From Bacteroidia bacterium (GTDB lineage: Bacteria; Bacteroidota; Bacteroidia; J057): a stretch of 64,000 nt of DNA. The notes beneath the pieces are model-generated. The model searched no databases, was not told where the DNA came from, and worked only from the letters and a program-made list of their open reading frames with translations. This document shows positions 55,828 through 64,000 of the stretch, in pieces (position 1 is the stretch's first letter; every line of letters begins with the position of its first letter). The stretch covers positions 62,001 through 126,000 of the forward strand of contig JALEFZ010000020.1 of assembly GCA_022760475.1 (NCBI GenBank), given 5' to 3'. Position numbers and translations under genes: made by a program.

Positions 55828-56922
55828 TCAGTCTTCGGAGTTCAATTTATAGGTTGATATGTATGGGACAATATCTCCTCCAATATATAGGATTCCTTCA
55901 AATTCTTTAACTGAACCTGCTTCAGGAACTGATTCTCCTGTGGGATCGAAGTATGCAGAAAGGATTTCACCCTCTTCAGAGATATTGAGTATCATGCCAT
56001 ATTTTTCCTGCTTGGGTTGCAAAACCTCCGGCAAGGCGTATGTCAACTTTTTGAGCCAAACCTTAGAATGGATTTTATCCAACGCATCATTCCTTTTGGT
56101 GGAAAAACCCAGCCAAAAACTGCCATTTTTCCTTCTGGAAATGCCATTGGGGAAACCTGGGAGATTCTGCATAAAAACCTCAGTTTGGCCCTTTTGTGGT
56201 CCTTTGAGCCAATACCTGATAATTTGGTATTTGGAAGTCTCGGTCATTAATAGGAAATCTTCATTTTCGGACAACACAACCCCATTTCCAAAATAACTTC
56301 CTTCGATCAGGGTCTTTAGTTTTCCATCTAGGGGATTGAAAGCATACAAGCCTCCCAGTGGCTTGGCTTCCAGGATGACTTTTCTTCCATACCTTACTGT
56401 ATAAGGTTTAAAGTGGGAGGTATTTGAAAAATAAATCGTTCCATTTTTTGCCAAATCAAGTCCGTTAGGAATGTAAAAAGGTCGACCTTTGTCGTCCCTG
56501 TCCAACAAAATGCTGGCCTTTCCTTGTGGGTCGATGCGAATTAAGCCTTCCTTGTGCGACAGTGCCAAGAGGTTTCCCCTATTATCAAAGTGAAGCCCAG
56601 CCACCCATGATCCTGCATCATAAAAGACGCTTACTTTTCCTTGAGGGGATATCTTCAGGATCTTTCCATCGGAAAAATCCTCCTTCCCAATGTGGACACC
56701 ACAATAAATGTTTCCAAGGGAATCCTGAACAATATCTTCAGGTCCATACCATCCTTGAAGGTCAATTTTTGAAACTTGAGTAAGCATCTGATTTTCTTCC
56801 AAAACACCCTTCATTTCAGGCTTTTGTGGGGGATTCCAGGCCAATGGTTGTAGGGAACAGGAGCATAAGGATACCCCAATCGAGGAGAACAGCATCAGGG
56901 AAATGATGTAAGAAGTCTTCAT
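55828..56922 (-). CDS. SMP-30/gluconolactonase-like beta-propeller lipoprotein
   Basis: A 364-residue protein with a lipoprotein signal peptide (cysteines in SLCSCS near residues 20-24). The mature part is a six-bladed beta-propeller of the SMP-30/strictosidine-synthase type. Blades include GPEDIVQDSLGNIYCG, IPNGLDLAKNGTIYFSNTS and FPNGISRRKNGSFWLG, which carry the usual metal-site Asn and Glu/Asp. It is probably a periplasmic lactonase or sugar-binding enzyme; substrate unknown. It heads an operon with the AraC gene. Confidence 0.82.
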   Translation of the reverse strand: MKTSYIISLMLFSSIGVSLCSCSLQPLAWNPPQKPEMKGVLEENQMLTQVSKIDLQGWYGPEDIVQDSLGNIYCGVHIGKEDFSDGKILKISPQGKVSVFYDAGSWVAGLHFDNRGNLLALSHKEGLIRIDPQGKASILLDRDDKGRPFYIPNGLDLAKNGTIYFSNTSHFKPYTVRYGRKVILEAKPLGGLYAFNPLDGKLKTLIEGSYFGNGVVLSENEDFLLMTETSKYQIIRYWLKGPQKGQTEVFMQNLPGFPNGISRRKNGSFWLGFSTKRNDALDKIHSKVWLKKLTYALPEVLQPKQEKYGMILNISEEGEILSAYFDPTGESVPEAGSVKEFEGILYIGGDIVPYISTYKLNSED

Positions 56923-56945
56923 TTTGATCTATATTATTATAAGAT

Positions 56946-56953
56946 CAAATGTA
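56946..56953 (-). promoter_or_regulatory. Possible -7 promoter element for the SMP-30/AraC operon
   Basis: On the minus strand TACATTTG matches TAnnTTTG and lies 23 bp before the ATG of the gene starting at 56922. Confidence 0.4.
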
Positions 56954-57017
56954 GGCGTACAGCATCCTGTCATTCATTTACATAGGTAAATAAAATTCAA
57001 CTCCTTCTTATCCAGGA

Positions 57018-57608
57018 TCAAAACCCTTCGATTTTTTCTTCTGATAGCCTTCTTCTGATCCGGCTCAATTGGGTAGTTGAAATACTGAGATAGGAAGCAA
57101 TATGATATTGGGGAATCTGATTCTCTAATTCAGGATATCGCTTTCTAAGCAGCAAGTATCTTTCGGTTGCATTCAGCAAGGCCATCTCCAATTCTTTTTG
57201 CTCCTTTTCAAGGAAATAGCTTTCGGCAATCACCCGTCCAAGCCTTTCCAGATCCTGGAATCTATCGTAAAGCTGGGCAACGGACTTATAATTAGCCACC
57301 CAGATTTCACAATCAACAAGTGCTTGCTGGGGAATTTGATTCGGTCTTTGGGTCAAGAGAGAGGTGTATGCCCCAATGATTCCAGGGCTAGTAAAAAACT
57401 GTTTGTTGTATTCCTTGCCTTCTTTATTTACGAAATATGCCCGTACAATACCGGATTCCAGGAAAGCGATGCGGCGAGCAGCTTCTTGGTATGAAGCAAA
57501 ATGTTCTCCCTTCCGAAGTTTTCCTCGTTGGAAGAGTCCTTCAAGTTCAGCCCAACTATCTTCGCCAATGGGAGTTTTAGCCTGAAGAAATTCCTTTAGT
57601 TTCTGCAT
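57018..57608 (-). CDS. Crp/Fnr-family transcriptional regulator (tandem copy 1)
   Basis: A 196-residue protein with a cyclic-nucleotide-binding-like beta-roll (residues ~25-115) and a C-terminal helix-turn-helix (ISTTQLSRIRR). The cAMP-contact residues of Crp are not evident, as in many Bacteroidota members, so its ligand is unknown. It follows the second Crp/Fnr gene by 11 bp. Confidence 0.83.
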   Translation of the reverse strand: MQKLKEFLQAKTPIGEDSWAELEGLFQRGKLRKGEHFASYQEAARRIAFLESGIVRAYFVNKEGKEYNKQFFTSPGIIGAYTSLLTQRPNQIPQQALVDCEIWVANYKSVAQLYDRFQDLERLGRVIAESYFLEKEQKELEMALLNATERYLLLRKRYPELENQIPQYHIASYLSISTTQLSRIRRRLSEEKIEGF

Positions 57609-57619
57609 GTCGATTGCTC

Positions 57620-58183
57620 TCAGGAAATCACCTTTTTCCGGATTCGACTCAGGCTTTCAGGATGAATGCCCAGGTAGGATGCAATTTTATACACTGGCAA
57701 CTGATTGATGATTTCTGGATGCTTTTTGAAAATGTCCTGGTATCTCTCGTCTGCTGTCTTGCTCAACAGGTCTTTTTCCCGTCCCACCCTTCTCATGTAG
57801 TTATATTCTGTTGCAATGCGCCCAACCTTATTCGCCAGTAGGGAATGCTGATAGGCATTGGCCAGGTCAACTCCCTTTATGGCTTCTACTTTACAATTGG
57901 TCAGTGCCATGACTTGAACATCAGAGGCTTCCTGCTTTAGAAGCGAAGTATAAGAACTAAAAAAACTTCCTGGGAAGAAAAAGTCGAGCACCCGCTCTGT
58001 CCCATTTTTTTCCAGAGAAATTTGGGTGATGCCTTCAGTCAGGAAATAAGCATGTGTCTCCACCTCTCCAAAATCGGTGATGATATCTTCTTTGGCAAAC
58101 TCAAAAGTCTGGATGGGAAAGGGAAGTTCATCTCCCTTAAAATCAGGGTCTACATAGCGCGTAATAAATGTTTTTATATTCAT
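57620..58183 (-). CDS. Crp/Fnr-family transcriptional regulator (tandem copy 2)
   Basis: A 187-residue paralog with the same layout: N-terminal cNMP-like fold and HTH (IHPESLSRIRKK). It is first in a two-gene unit and divergent from the haloalkane-dehalogenase-like gene, which it may regulate across a 138-bp gap. The two Crp/Fnr proteins are related but clearly diverged, so the duplication is not recent. Confidence 0.83.
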   Translation of the reverse strand: MNIKTFITRYVDPDFKGDELPFPIQTFEFAKEDIITDFGEVETHAYFLTEGITQISLEKNGTERVLDFFFPGSFFSSYTSLLKQEASDVQVMALTNCKVEAIKGVDLANAYQHSLLANKVGRIATEYNYMRRVGREKDLLSKTADERYQDIFKKHPEIINQLPVYKIASYLGIHPESLSRIRKKVIS

Positions 58184-58321
58184 TTAACTGATGCTTTCTT
58201 TCAATATAACAAATGGAAAGGGAGCATAAAAGATGACAAAAAGGAAGTATTTACCTAAAAACAGCAAAAGGAATTGGAAGCTAATTCGGAATGGCGTAAT
58301 TTTTATCATAATCCAAAAGCT

Positions 58322-59209
58322 ATGGAATTTGTCAGAACACCTGAAGAAGCATTTGCAGGGATCAAGGATTTTCCTTACGAACCTCAGTACCTTATTTATA
58401 ACAATTTGAGGATGGCTTACATAGAAGAGGGAGAAGGCGAAGTAGTCCTTTGCCTTCATGGAGAGCCTAGTTGGTCATATTTGTATAGAAAGTTTATTCC
58501 CATTCTTTCCCCACATACAAGGGTACTTGCACCAGACCTCTTTGGATTTGGCAGGTCAGATAAGCCCACTCAAATGGATGACTACACCTTCGGATTTCAC
58601 TATGAAAGCCTTAAAAACTTCGTTAGAGAGAAGGAATTGAAGGACATTACACTGGTATGCCAGGATTGGGGGGGCTTGCTTGGGCTAAGCATGGTCGGAG
58701 AGCATCCTGAATGGTTCAAGCGCCTCGTCATCATGAATACCTTCCTCCCCGTAGGCAAGCCACTTCCGGCAGCATTCAATCTTTGGAAGAATTTCTCCAC
58801 CTCCCATCCAAACCTCCCAATTGGATTTGTCATGAAGTCGGGCACCTACCTTTCATCTAGTAAGACCAAAGAGGTCTTGGACGCCTATCGTGCCCCCTTC
58901 CCGTCAAAAAAATACAAGGCAGGAGCTCGAAAATTTCCTTCATTGGTTCCCTCAAGTCCGGATATGGATGGAGTTGTTGAAATGAAAAGGGCCAGAGAAG
59001 TCATCAAATCCTGGGAAAAACCTGCCTTGGTCATGTTTTCGGATAAAGATCCAATCATGAAAGGAGCCGCTCCAATCTTCAGAGCCTGGATACCTTCAGT
59101 CCAGGGAAAACCTGAAATCACCATCAAAGATGCTGGTCATTTTTTACAGGAAGATAAGGGTGAAGAAATCGCAGGACAAATCCTTAATTTTATTCAGGAA
59201 AACCCATAA
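58322..59209 (+). CDS. Haloalkane dehalogenase-like alpha/beta hydrolase
   Basis: A protein of about 296 residues from the ATG at 58322; a TTG at 58274 is less likely. Motifs match the DhlA-type subfamily: HGEPSWSYL at 46-54, nucleophile Asp115 in QDWGG with the adjacent Trp116 placed for halide binding, and catalytic His273 in GHFLQED. The aspartate nucleophile separates it from ordinary esterases. It would hydrolyse a carbon-halogen bond to an alcohol and halide. It is the first gene of a plus-strand run that continues to 62900. Confidence 0.85.
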   Translation: MEFVRTPEEAFAGIKDFPYEPQYLIYNNLRMAYIEEGEGEVVLCLHGEPSWSYLYRKFIPILSPHTRVLAPDLFGFGRSDKPTQMDDYTFGFHYESLKNFVREKELKDITLVCQDWGGLLGLSMVGEHPEWFKRLVIMNTFLPVGKPLPAAFNLWKNFSTSHPNLPIGFVMKSGTYLSSSKTKEVLDAYRAPFPSKKYKAGARKFPSLVPSSPDMDGVVEMKRAREVIKSWEKPALVMFSDKDPIMKGAAPIFRAWIPSVQGKPEITIKDAGHFLQEDKGEEIAGQILNFIQENP

Positions 59210-59247
59210 TTTTCAGGAGACCCAAACAGTGATTATTGAGATTATTT

Positions 59248-60204
59248 ATGAAAAAGTTTTTCAAGTATTTATTCAGGTTAATTTTTCTTCTCATCCTGAT
59301 TGCAGCCATTGGCCTCGGAACTCAATACCATGCGGATATCCCGCTTTCCAGCCTCAAATCGAAATATGCTAACAATGAATCTCAGTTCATCGCCATTGAG
59401 GGAATGGATATTCATTACAGGGATGAAGGCCAGGGTGCGCCACTGCTGCTGCTTCATGGTACGGGAGCTTCCTTGCATACCTGGAATGTTTGGGCAGAGA
59501 AACTCCAACTGGATTTCAGGGTTATCAGGATGGATCTTCCGGCCTATGGGCTTACCGGTCCGCACCCCAAAGCAGAATATGAACCCAGTAGATATGTAGA
59601 GGTCATACACCAGTTTCTTAAGGAACTTGAAATAGATACGGTCTATGTGGCTGGCAACTCCTTCGGTGGTGCCCTTGCATGGCAGTACGCCTACAAATAC
59701 CCCAAACAAGTGAAAAAGATGATCCTGGTAGACCCTTCAGGTTTTGCACAGGATGAACCTCCTCGAATCATCAAATTGGCAAGAAATCCATTGGTACAGC
59801 CCATTTTGAAATACATTACACCTAAATTCTTTGTAAGCAACAACCTGAAAAGCGCTTATCACGACCCATCAGTCATTAGTGATGAATTAAAAGACAGGTA
59901 TTTTGACATGGCCTTGAGAGAGGGGAACAGGCAGGCCTTTATTGACCGGGCATCAGGAAGTATGCTCGACGAAACCGCCAAACTCACGGCCATTACTACT
60001 CCTACTTTGATCATGTGGGGAGAATCCGATACCTGGATTCCATTGGAGAATGCCTACAAATTCAATCAGGTGCTGGTTAACTCCCAACTGATCACCTATC
60101 CTGAGGCGGGCCATGTTCCCATGGAAGAAATTCCTGTCAAAACATCCGGGGATGCAAGGGAGTTTTTGTTGGGTGAGGGAGAGGAAATCCCTGAATTAAA
60201 CTAA
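59248..60204 (+). CDS. Membrane-anchored alpha/beta hydrolase
   Basis: A protein of about 318 residues from the ATG at 59248; the frame opens earlier at a TTG. The N terminus is a hydrophobic anchor (LFRLIFLLILIAAIGLG). The hydrolase domain has the oxyanion region LLHGTGASLHTW, serine nucleophile in GNSFGG and histidine in GHVPMEE. Unlike its neighbour it uses serine, so it is an esterase or lipase-like enzyme, likely facing the periplasm. It follows the dehalogenase-like gene by 38 bp. Confidence 0.85.
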   Translation: MKKFFKYLFRLIFLLILIAAIGLGTQYHADIPLSSLKSKYANNESQFIAIEGMDIHYRDEGQGAPLLLLHGTGASLHTWNVWAEKLQLDFRVIRMDLPAYGLTGPHPKAEYEPSRYVEVIHQFLKELEIDTVYVAGNSFGGALAWQYAYKYPKQVKKMILVDPSGFAQDEPPRIIKLARNPLVQPILKYITPKFFVSNNLKSAYHDPSVISDELKDRYFDMALREGNRQAFIDRASGSMLDETAKLTAITTPTLIMWGESDTWIPLENAYKFNQVLVNSQLITYPEAGHVPMEEIPVKTSGDAREFLLGEGEEIPELN

Positions 60205-60211
60205 GCAAAAA

Positions 60212-61225
60212 ATGAAAGACATCTATTCCAACATACAAAACTGGAAACAACAAGGCCAAAAGGTGGCCTTGGCTACGGTTCTCAGCACCTGGGGCTCAGC
60301 GCCCAGACCTATCGGAAGCCACATGGCAATTTCTCAAAACAGCGAAATGGCCGGTTCTGTGAGTGGTGGTTGTGTAGAAGGTGCTGTGGTCAGGCAGGCT
60401 CAAAAGTTGATCAACGAAGGAGGGGGAGAAGAACTACATTATGGCATCACTGATGATGAGGCATGGGAAGTAGGATTGAGTTGTGGAGGCAAACTGGATG
60501 TCTGGCTAGAGAAATGGGGAGAAAATGAAGCATGGGAAGCATTGGAAGATCATCTCGAAAATGAAAAGCCTGCCATTTGGATAAGCCAGTTGAGGGACAA
60601 CAGCTCAAGGCATGCCTTGCTCAAGCCTGATGGTAGCAGCATAGGAAGCGAAGTGCCGGAGAATATAAAAGAGGCAGCCCTTGATGCCTTCCAAAAACGC
60701 ATACATGTGCTTCATGAGGCAGATGACCAGCGCTGGTTTCTGAGGGTTATTCCCCCTAAATCAAGCTTGTATATCATTGGAGCTGCCCATATTTCGGTTG
60801 ATTTGGTGAAACTCGCCCAAATGTACGGTTTTGAAACCCACGTCATTGACCCAAGGGGCCTTTTCGCGCAGAAAACCACCTTTGATGTCAAACCAGATCA
60901 CATGGCTGAAGCCTATCCATCGGAAGTCCTGAAAGCTGAAGAACTGAACGCCTACGATTATGCGGTTGTTCTATCCCATGATCCCAAGATAGATGACAAT
61001 GCACTTGAAATCTTACTCAATTCACAAGTAGCCTATATTGGTGTATTGGGAAGCAAAAGAAACCAGGCAAAAAGGGAAAAAAGGCTGACCGAAAAAGGCT
61101 TTGGAGAAGAAGATTTCAAAAGGATTCACGGTCCTATTGGAATTGGAATTGGAGCCAAGGGAGCCAGCGAAATTGCCCTTTCTATCATGGCTGAGGTCAT
61201 TGCTGTTAAAAATAAATTCCGCTAA
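60212..61225 (+). CDS. XdhC/CoxI-family protein (molybdoenzyme maturation)
   Basis: A 337-residue protein. The N-terminal XdhC domain has ALATVLSTWGSAPRPIGSHMA and the cysteine block GGCVEGAVV. The C-terminal Rossmann domain starts YIIGAAHISVDL. Such proteins bind molybdenum cofactor and help sulfurate or insert it into xanthine-dehydrogenase-type enzymes. No such dehydrogenase is in the window, so the client must be elsewhere. It starts 7 bp after the hydrolase gene. Confidence 0.88.
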   Translation: MKDIYSNIQNWKQQGQKVALATVLSTWGSAPRPIGSHMAISQNSEMAGSVSGGCVEGAVVRQAQKLINEGGGEELHYGITDDEAWEVGLSCGGKLDVWLEKWGENEAWEALEDHLENEKPAIWISQLRDNSSRHALLKPDGSSIGSEVPENIKEAALDAFQKRIHVLHEADDQRWFLRVIPPKSSLYIIGAAHISVDLVKLAQMYGFETHVIDPRGLFAQKTTFDVKPDHMAEAYPSEVLKAEELNAYDYAVVLSHDPKIDDNALEILLNSQVAYIGVLGSKRNQAKREKRLTEKGFGEEDFKRIHGPIGIGIGAKGASEIALSIMAEVIAVKNKFR

Positions 61226-61235
61226 ATAAACCCAT

Positions 61236-62537
61236 ATGGCCTTCGCCAATACAAGCAAAGCTTTACCTATATTCCCGGTACTCCTCGTTAATTTTATCGG
61301 GATGCTGGGCTATAGCATCGTCATTCCTCTGCTGGTATTCCTGGTACAGCGATTTGGTGGTAATGAAGTAGTCTATGGCCTCTTAGGCGCTATATACCCG
61401 GCCTTTCAATTGGTGGGAGCCCCTATTTTGGGAAGGTGGTCCGATGATATAGGTCGTAAACGGGTCCTTATGCTCAGCCAGGCAGGGACATTTTTGGCGT
61501 GGCTGCTTTTCATTTGGGCGCTTGTGATGCCCGTAGAGCAAATCCGAGAAATAAACTCTTCGATCCTGGGAACTTTCTTTGTTTCCATTCCACTTTTGCT
61601 TTTGGTGGGAGCCAGGGCACTGGATGGCCTTACAGGAGGAAATGTCTCTGTAGCTAATGCATACCTTTCGGACATTTCAACCGACAAGACAAGAAAGGCC
61701 AATTTTGGAAAAATGGCTTCTTCCACAAGCCTTGGATTCATTATCGGACCAATGCTCGCCAGCTTGTTGGGAGGAACCTCATTGGGGGAAATGCTACCAG
61801 TTATGGTAGCAGCGGGAATCTCCATGGTGGCCATACTGGTCATTTATTTTTATTTACCAGAATCCCACGAACCCAAAGAAGTACACCCTGAGGCCAAACC
61901 TCTGAAGCTGGCTAAACTGTTTCAGATAGAACATAAGGAATGTTACGAGCACTCACATAAGGATGATTCCAAAAGTTTGAGGCAAATCCTTAAGGTAAAT
62001 GGAATCCCACTGATGTTTACCATCTACTTTTTTACTTTTCTGGGCTTCAGCTTTTTCTATAGTGGTTTTCCTGTCTTCGCAGTAAATACCCTAGAATGGG
62101 AAACTTCTGAATTAGGGATTTTCTTTACCATTTCGTCCAGTGTAATGGTAATTGCTCAAGGTCCTCTACTCACCTATCTTTCTGACAAGGTGGGTGAAAG
62201 CCTCCTTATCACTGTGGGAAGTTTGCTTATTGGGATTAGCTTTATATTGATTCCCTTTTCAGGTGCATTTTGGGTGTATGGATGTGTGGTACTTCTCGCT
62301 TTGGGTAATGGCATCATGTGGCCGAGCTTTATGGCCATTCTGGGTAAGATGGGTGATCCCAATTCCAGGGGCACCATCATGGGCTATGGAAATAGCATGG
62401 GATCAGCAGCCAGTATTTGCGGACTAGTCATGGGAGGACTTCTCTTCAATTACCTGGGTTCGCAGGTTTTCTTCCTTGCTGGATTTATCATGATCCTCAT
62501 TTTCATCTTTGCCTTTCGACTCAAACGATACGAATAA
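61236..62537 (+). CDS. MFS transporter (TetA-like)
   Basis: A 433-residue inner-membrane protein with twelve hydrophobic helices. The motif-A loop GRWSDDIGRKRVLM lies between helices 2 and 3. A central cytoplasmic loop (about 210-245) is charged and His-rich (EHKECYEHSHKDDSK). It is in the drug-proton antiporter group that includes tetracycline exporters, but substrate is not predictable. It lies 10 bp after xdhC-like and 6 bp before the VOC gene. Confidence 0.9.
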   Translation: MAFANTSKALPIFPVLLVNFIGMLGYSIVIPLLVFLVQRFGGNEVVYGLLGAIYPAFQLVGAPILGRWSDDIGRKRVLMLSQAGTFLAWLLFIWALVMPVEQIREINSSILGTFFVSIPLLLLVGARALDGLTGGNVSVANAYLSDISTDKTRKANFGKMASSTSLGFIIGPMLASLLGGTSLGEMLPVMVAAGISMVAILVIYFYLPESHEPKEVHPEAKPLKLAKLFQIEHKECYEHSHKDDSKSLRQILKVNGIPLMFTIYFFTFLGFSFFYSGFPVFAVNTLEWETSELGIFFTISSSVMVIAQGPLLTYLSDKVGESLLITVGSLLIGISFILIPFSGAFWVYGCVVLLALGNGIMWPSFMAILGKMGDPNSRGTIMGYGNSMGSAASICGLVMGGLLFNYLGSQVFFLAGFIMILIFIFAFRLKRYE

Positions 62538-62543
62538 TTCACA

Positions 62544-62900
62544 ATGAAACTACGCAAAGCTGCTCCCGTACTTGCCTCCCTTGATATGTTCAAAACCCTT
62601 GAATTCTACACCCAAAAATTGGGCTTCAAGCAATCTTACGGAGATGAGGGATATGGTATTGTAGTGAGGGATGAGATCATGATCCATTTTTGGAAATGCG
62701 AGGATAAAATATTCCCTGAAAATACATCCTGCTACATCTATGTTGAAGATGTGGACAGCCTCTATGAGGAAATGAGCCAGGTTGGCGTTATCCATCCCAA
62801 TGGCCCGCTCAAAGACCATCCACATGGCATGCGGGAATTCGCTATCCTGGACAACTTTGGGAATTTGATCCGATTCGGCCAGGAAATCATCAAAAGTTGA
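62544..62900 (+). CDS. VOC-family (glyoxalase/bleomycin-resistance-like) protein
   Basis: A 118-residue protein with the paired beta-alpha-beta-beta-beta units of the vicinal-oxygen-chelate fold: PVLASLDMFKTLEFYTQKLGF at the start, CYIYVEDVDSLYEEM in the middle and REFAILDNFGNLIRFGQ at the end. Metal-ligand His and Glu positions are only partly clear. It could sequester or modify a small molecule, in keeping with the exporter just upstream. Its last 11 bases overlap the end of the convergent gene. Confidence 0.82.
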   Translation: MKLRKAAPVLASLDMFKTLEFYTQKLGFKQSYGDEGYGIVVRDEIMIHFWKCEDKIFPENTSCYIYVEDVDSLYEEMSQVGVIHPNGPLKDHPHGMREFAILDNFGNLIRFGQEIIKS

Positions 62901-63654
62901 AGTCTAAGCTTACCCGCCAGCCCAGTTCAGGATCTTTTTTCCAAAATAAAACATAATTCCCTGTTCCATTTGAAATATACTCACCAAACTCAATGATGGT
63001 GTTGGCATCTACCTGAACAGTGCTCAGAGCTTCCAAGCTGATTTTCCAATCGGGTCCATTCATGTAGGCATATCGGGCAGCGATGGGAGCTTGTCCTTGA
63101 ATGACCTTGTTTCCATTGACATAAAGGGCATCCTTGGCATAAATTTTATTTACCAGCAGCAAGGGTTTATGGGCATTGGAATACTTTACCCACTTCTTGC
63201 GCAACTTCTTTATCGCCTTTAAATCACTTTTTTCAAACTTACCTGAGGTACAAAGCAGCTCCAATTCAATTTTGGGGTTCTCCTCGACCTTTCTCCAAGC
63301 CCTCAGGATATAATAATCCGGCTTCCCTTCTCTGGTAATCTTCATGGTTCTGATCTGATTTTCATTGTTATCAAGAACAGAATCCACCAGAATCCCTTCT
63401 TCGGTTGGATCTATGTACAGGGCATATTTATAAAAGCCATCGACCCATTCCTCTTTTCCGAAAAAAAGCTCGTCCTCTATCAACCATGCAAAGCCCTCAG
63501 TATAGACCTCATCATAATATTGTAGGAATTCGTTTCCATTCAGGTCTATCCTTTTCTTGACGACAGAATCTTCTTCTATGTAACCATCTTCCTGGGCTAG
63601 GCCTGTGGAAATTAAGATCAAGAAGAGAATATTGAGGCTTATTAGTTTTTTCAT
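62890..63654 (-). CDS. Secreted protein with NTF2/SnoaL-like C-terminal domain
   Basis: A 254-residue protein with a signal peptide ending in GLAQ. The N-terminal half contains charged helices and beta strands. The last ~110 residues (from NKIYAKDALYVNGNKVIQG to the final FWKKDPELGWRVSLDFNF) have the strand pattern of SnoaL/DUF4440 domains. The start codon overlaps the sufS stop by one base (TAATG), so the two are translationally coupled. No catalytic residues can be assigned. Confidence 0.75.
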   Translation of the reverse strand: MKKLISLNILFLILISTGLAQEDGYIEEDSVVKKRIDLNGNEFLQYYDEVYTEGFAWLIEDELFFGKEEWVDGFYKYALYIDPTEEGILVDSVLDNNENQIRTMKITREGKPDYYILRAWRKVEENPKIELELLCTSGKFEKSDLKAIKKLRKKWVKYSNAHKPLLLVNKIYAKDALYVNGNKVIQGQAPIAARYAYMNGPDWKISLEALSTVQVDANTIIEFGEYISNGTGNYVLFWKKDPELGWRVSLDFNF

Positions 63655-64000
63655 TAGGCAAAAAATTGAATCATTTCTTCGAGTGAGGACACCAGTTTGC
63701 CAACTTCGCTTTTATTGTTGATAAATGAAAAAGATGCCCTGGCAGTTGCTCCTACCTGATAGTGATCCATCAGGGGTTGGGTGCAGTGATGTCCGGCACG
63801 TATGGCGATGTTTCTGGAATCCAAAAAGGTAGCCATATCGTGGGGGTGAATGTCTTCGAATGAAAATGAAAAAATGGGAGACCTTTCAGTTGCATTCCCC
63901 ATGATCCTTATGCCCTTGATATCCTTCAACATATCGTAGACATACCTTGCCAGTTCCTTGAGATAGACTTTGATCTCAATCCTGTCGAGGCTATTTATAT
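63654..64000 (-). CDS. sufS: Cysteine desulfurase SufS, 3' part (cut by window edge)
   Basis: The C-terminal ~115 residues of a class V aminotransferase-fold cysteine desulfurase; the frame runs off the right edge. The diagnostic IRAGHHCTQPLM holds the active-site cysteine that takes the sulfur as a persulfide for Fe-S cluster assembly, with the flanking ATARASFSFINNKSEV typical of SufS. The PLP lysine lies outside the window. Confidence 0.9.
   Translation of the reverse strand, partial: INSLDRIEIKVYLKELARYVYDMLKDIKGIRIMGNATERSPIFSFSFEDIHPHDMATFLDSRNIAIRAGHHCTQPLMDHYQVGATARASFSFINNKSEVGKLVSSLEEMIQFFA

Overview
The window comes from a Bacteroidota chromosome, probably a marine or environmental relative of the Saprospiria/Cytophagia rather than a gut Bacteroides. 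Evidence for this: two type IX secretion C-terminal signals (a type-A tail at 26137-26484 and a gliding-motility-type tail at the end of 19772-22660), a TonB-dependent receptor with an N-terminal carboxypeptidase-regulatory-like domain, the long form of IspG, a BlaI/M56 pair, fused response-regulator/thioredoxin-reductase-like and KirBac-type proteins, and several TAnnTTTG-like promoter elements. Genus and species cannot be read from the sequence. I saw no rRNA, tRNA, CRISPR array, transposase, integrase or phage gene.

Layout. 1-10.5 kb: three large paralogous proteins on the minus strand, each with signal peptide, TPR region, CHAT (caspase-like) peptidase domain and a C-terminal membrane anchor. 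10.7-12.5 kb: an ABC exporter, then a spacer with a terminator and a perfect 40-bp palindrome. 13-18.8 kb: a catabolic cassette (aldehyde dehydrogenase, GMC alcohol oxidoreductase, small protein, phenylacetate-CoA-ligase-like enzyme) with a divergent AraC regulator. 18.7-22.7 kb: a Rieske lipoprotein translationally coupled to riboflavin synthase, and a large secreted CHU_C-type protein. 23.2-24.8 kb: rplM-rpsI-rpsB. 24.9-33 kb: DMT transporter, a near-cargo-less T9SS protein, receiver/glutaredoxin-like/thioredoxin-reductase-like fusion, GNAT, M20 peptidase and small secreted proteins. 33-37.4 kb: KirBac-type potassium channel divergent from a BlaI-type repressor with three operator-like palindromes and a BlaR1-like M56 protein carrying a very long coiled coil. 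37.5-47.5 kb: saccharopine-dehydrogenase-like enzyme, serine hydrolase, TonB-dependent receptor, lipoprotein, membrane DnaJ protein, membrane class III cyclase and an unknown helical protein. 48-53.8 kb: ispG, a cystathionine/cysteine synthase with CBS domains, CPBP membrane protease, and TetR with paired operators facing a small membrane protein. 53.8-58.2 kb: SDR, AraC and SMP-30-like genes, and two Crp/Fnr regulators. 58.3-62.9 kb: a plus-strand run of haloalkane-dehalogenase-like enzyme, alpha/beta hydrolase, XdhC-like protein, MFS exporter and VOC protein. 62.9-64 kb: a secreted NTF2-like protein and the 3' end of sufS.

Most of the window is ordinary chromosomal housekeeping and small regulated operons. 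The parts that look least ordinary are the tandem secreted TPR-CHAT proteases, the BlaI/M56 system with its triple operator and unusual sensor protein, the fusion protein that has lost the cysteines of both its redox-type domains, and the T9SS protein that is little more than a signal peptide plus a sorting tail. Functions are assigned by motif recognition only; no database search was available.
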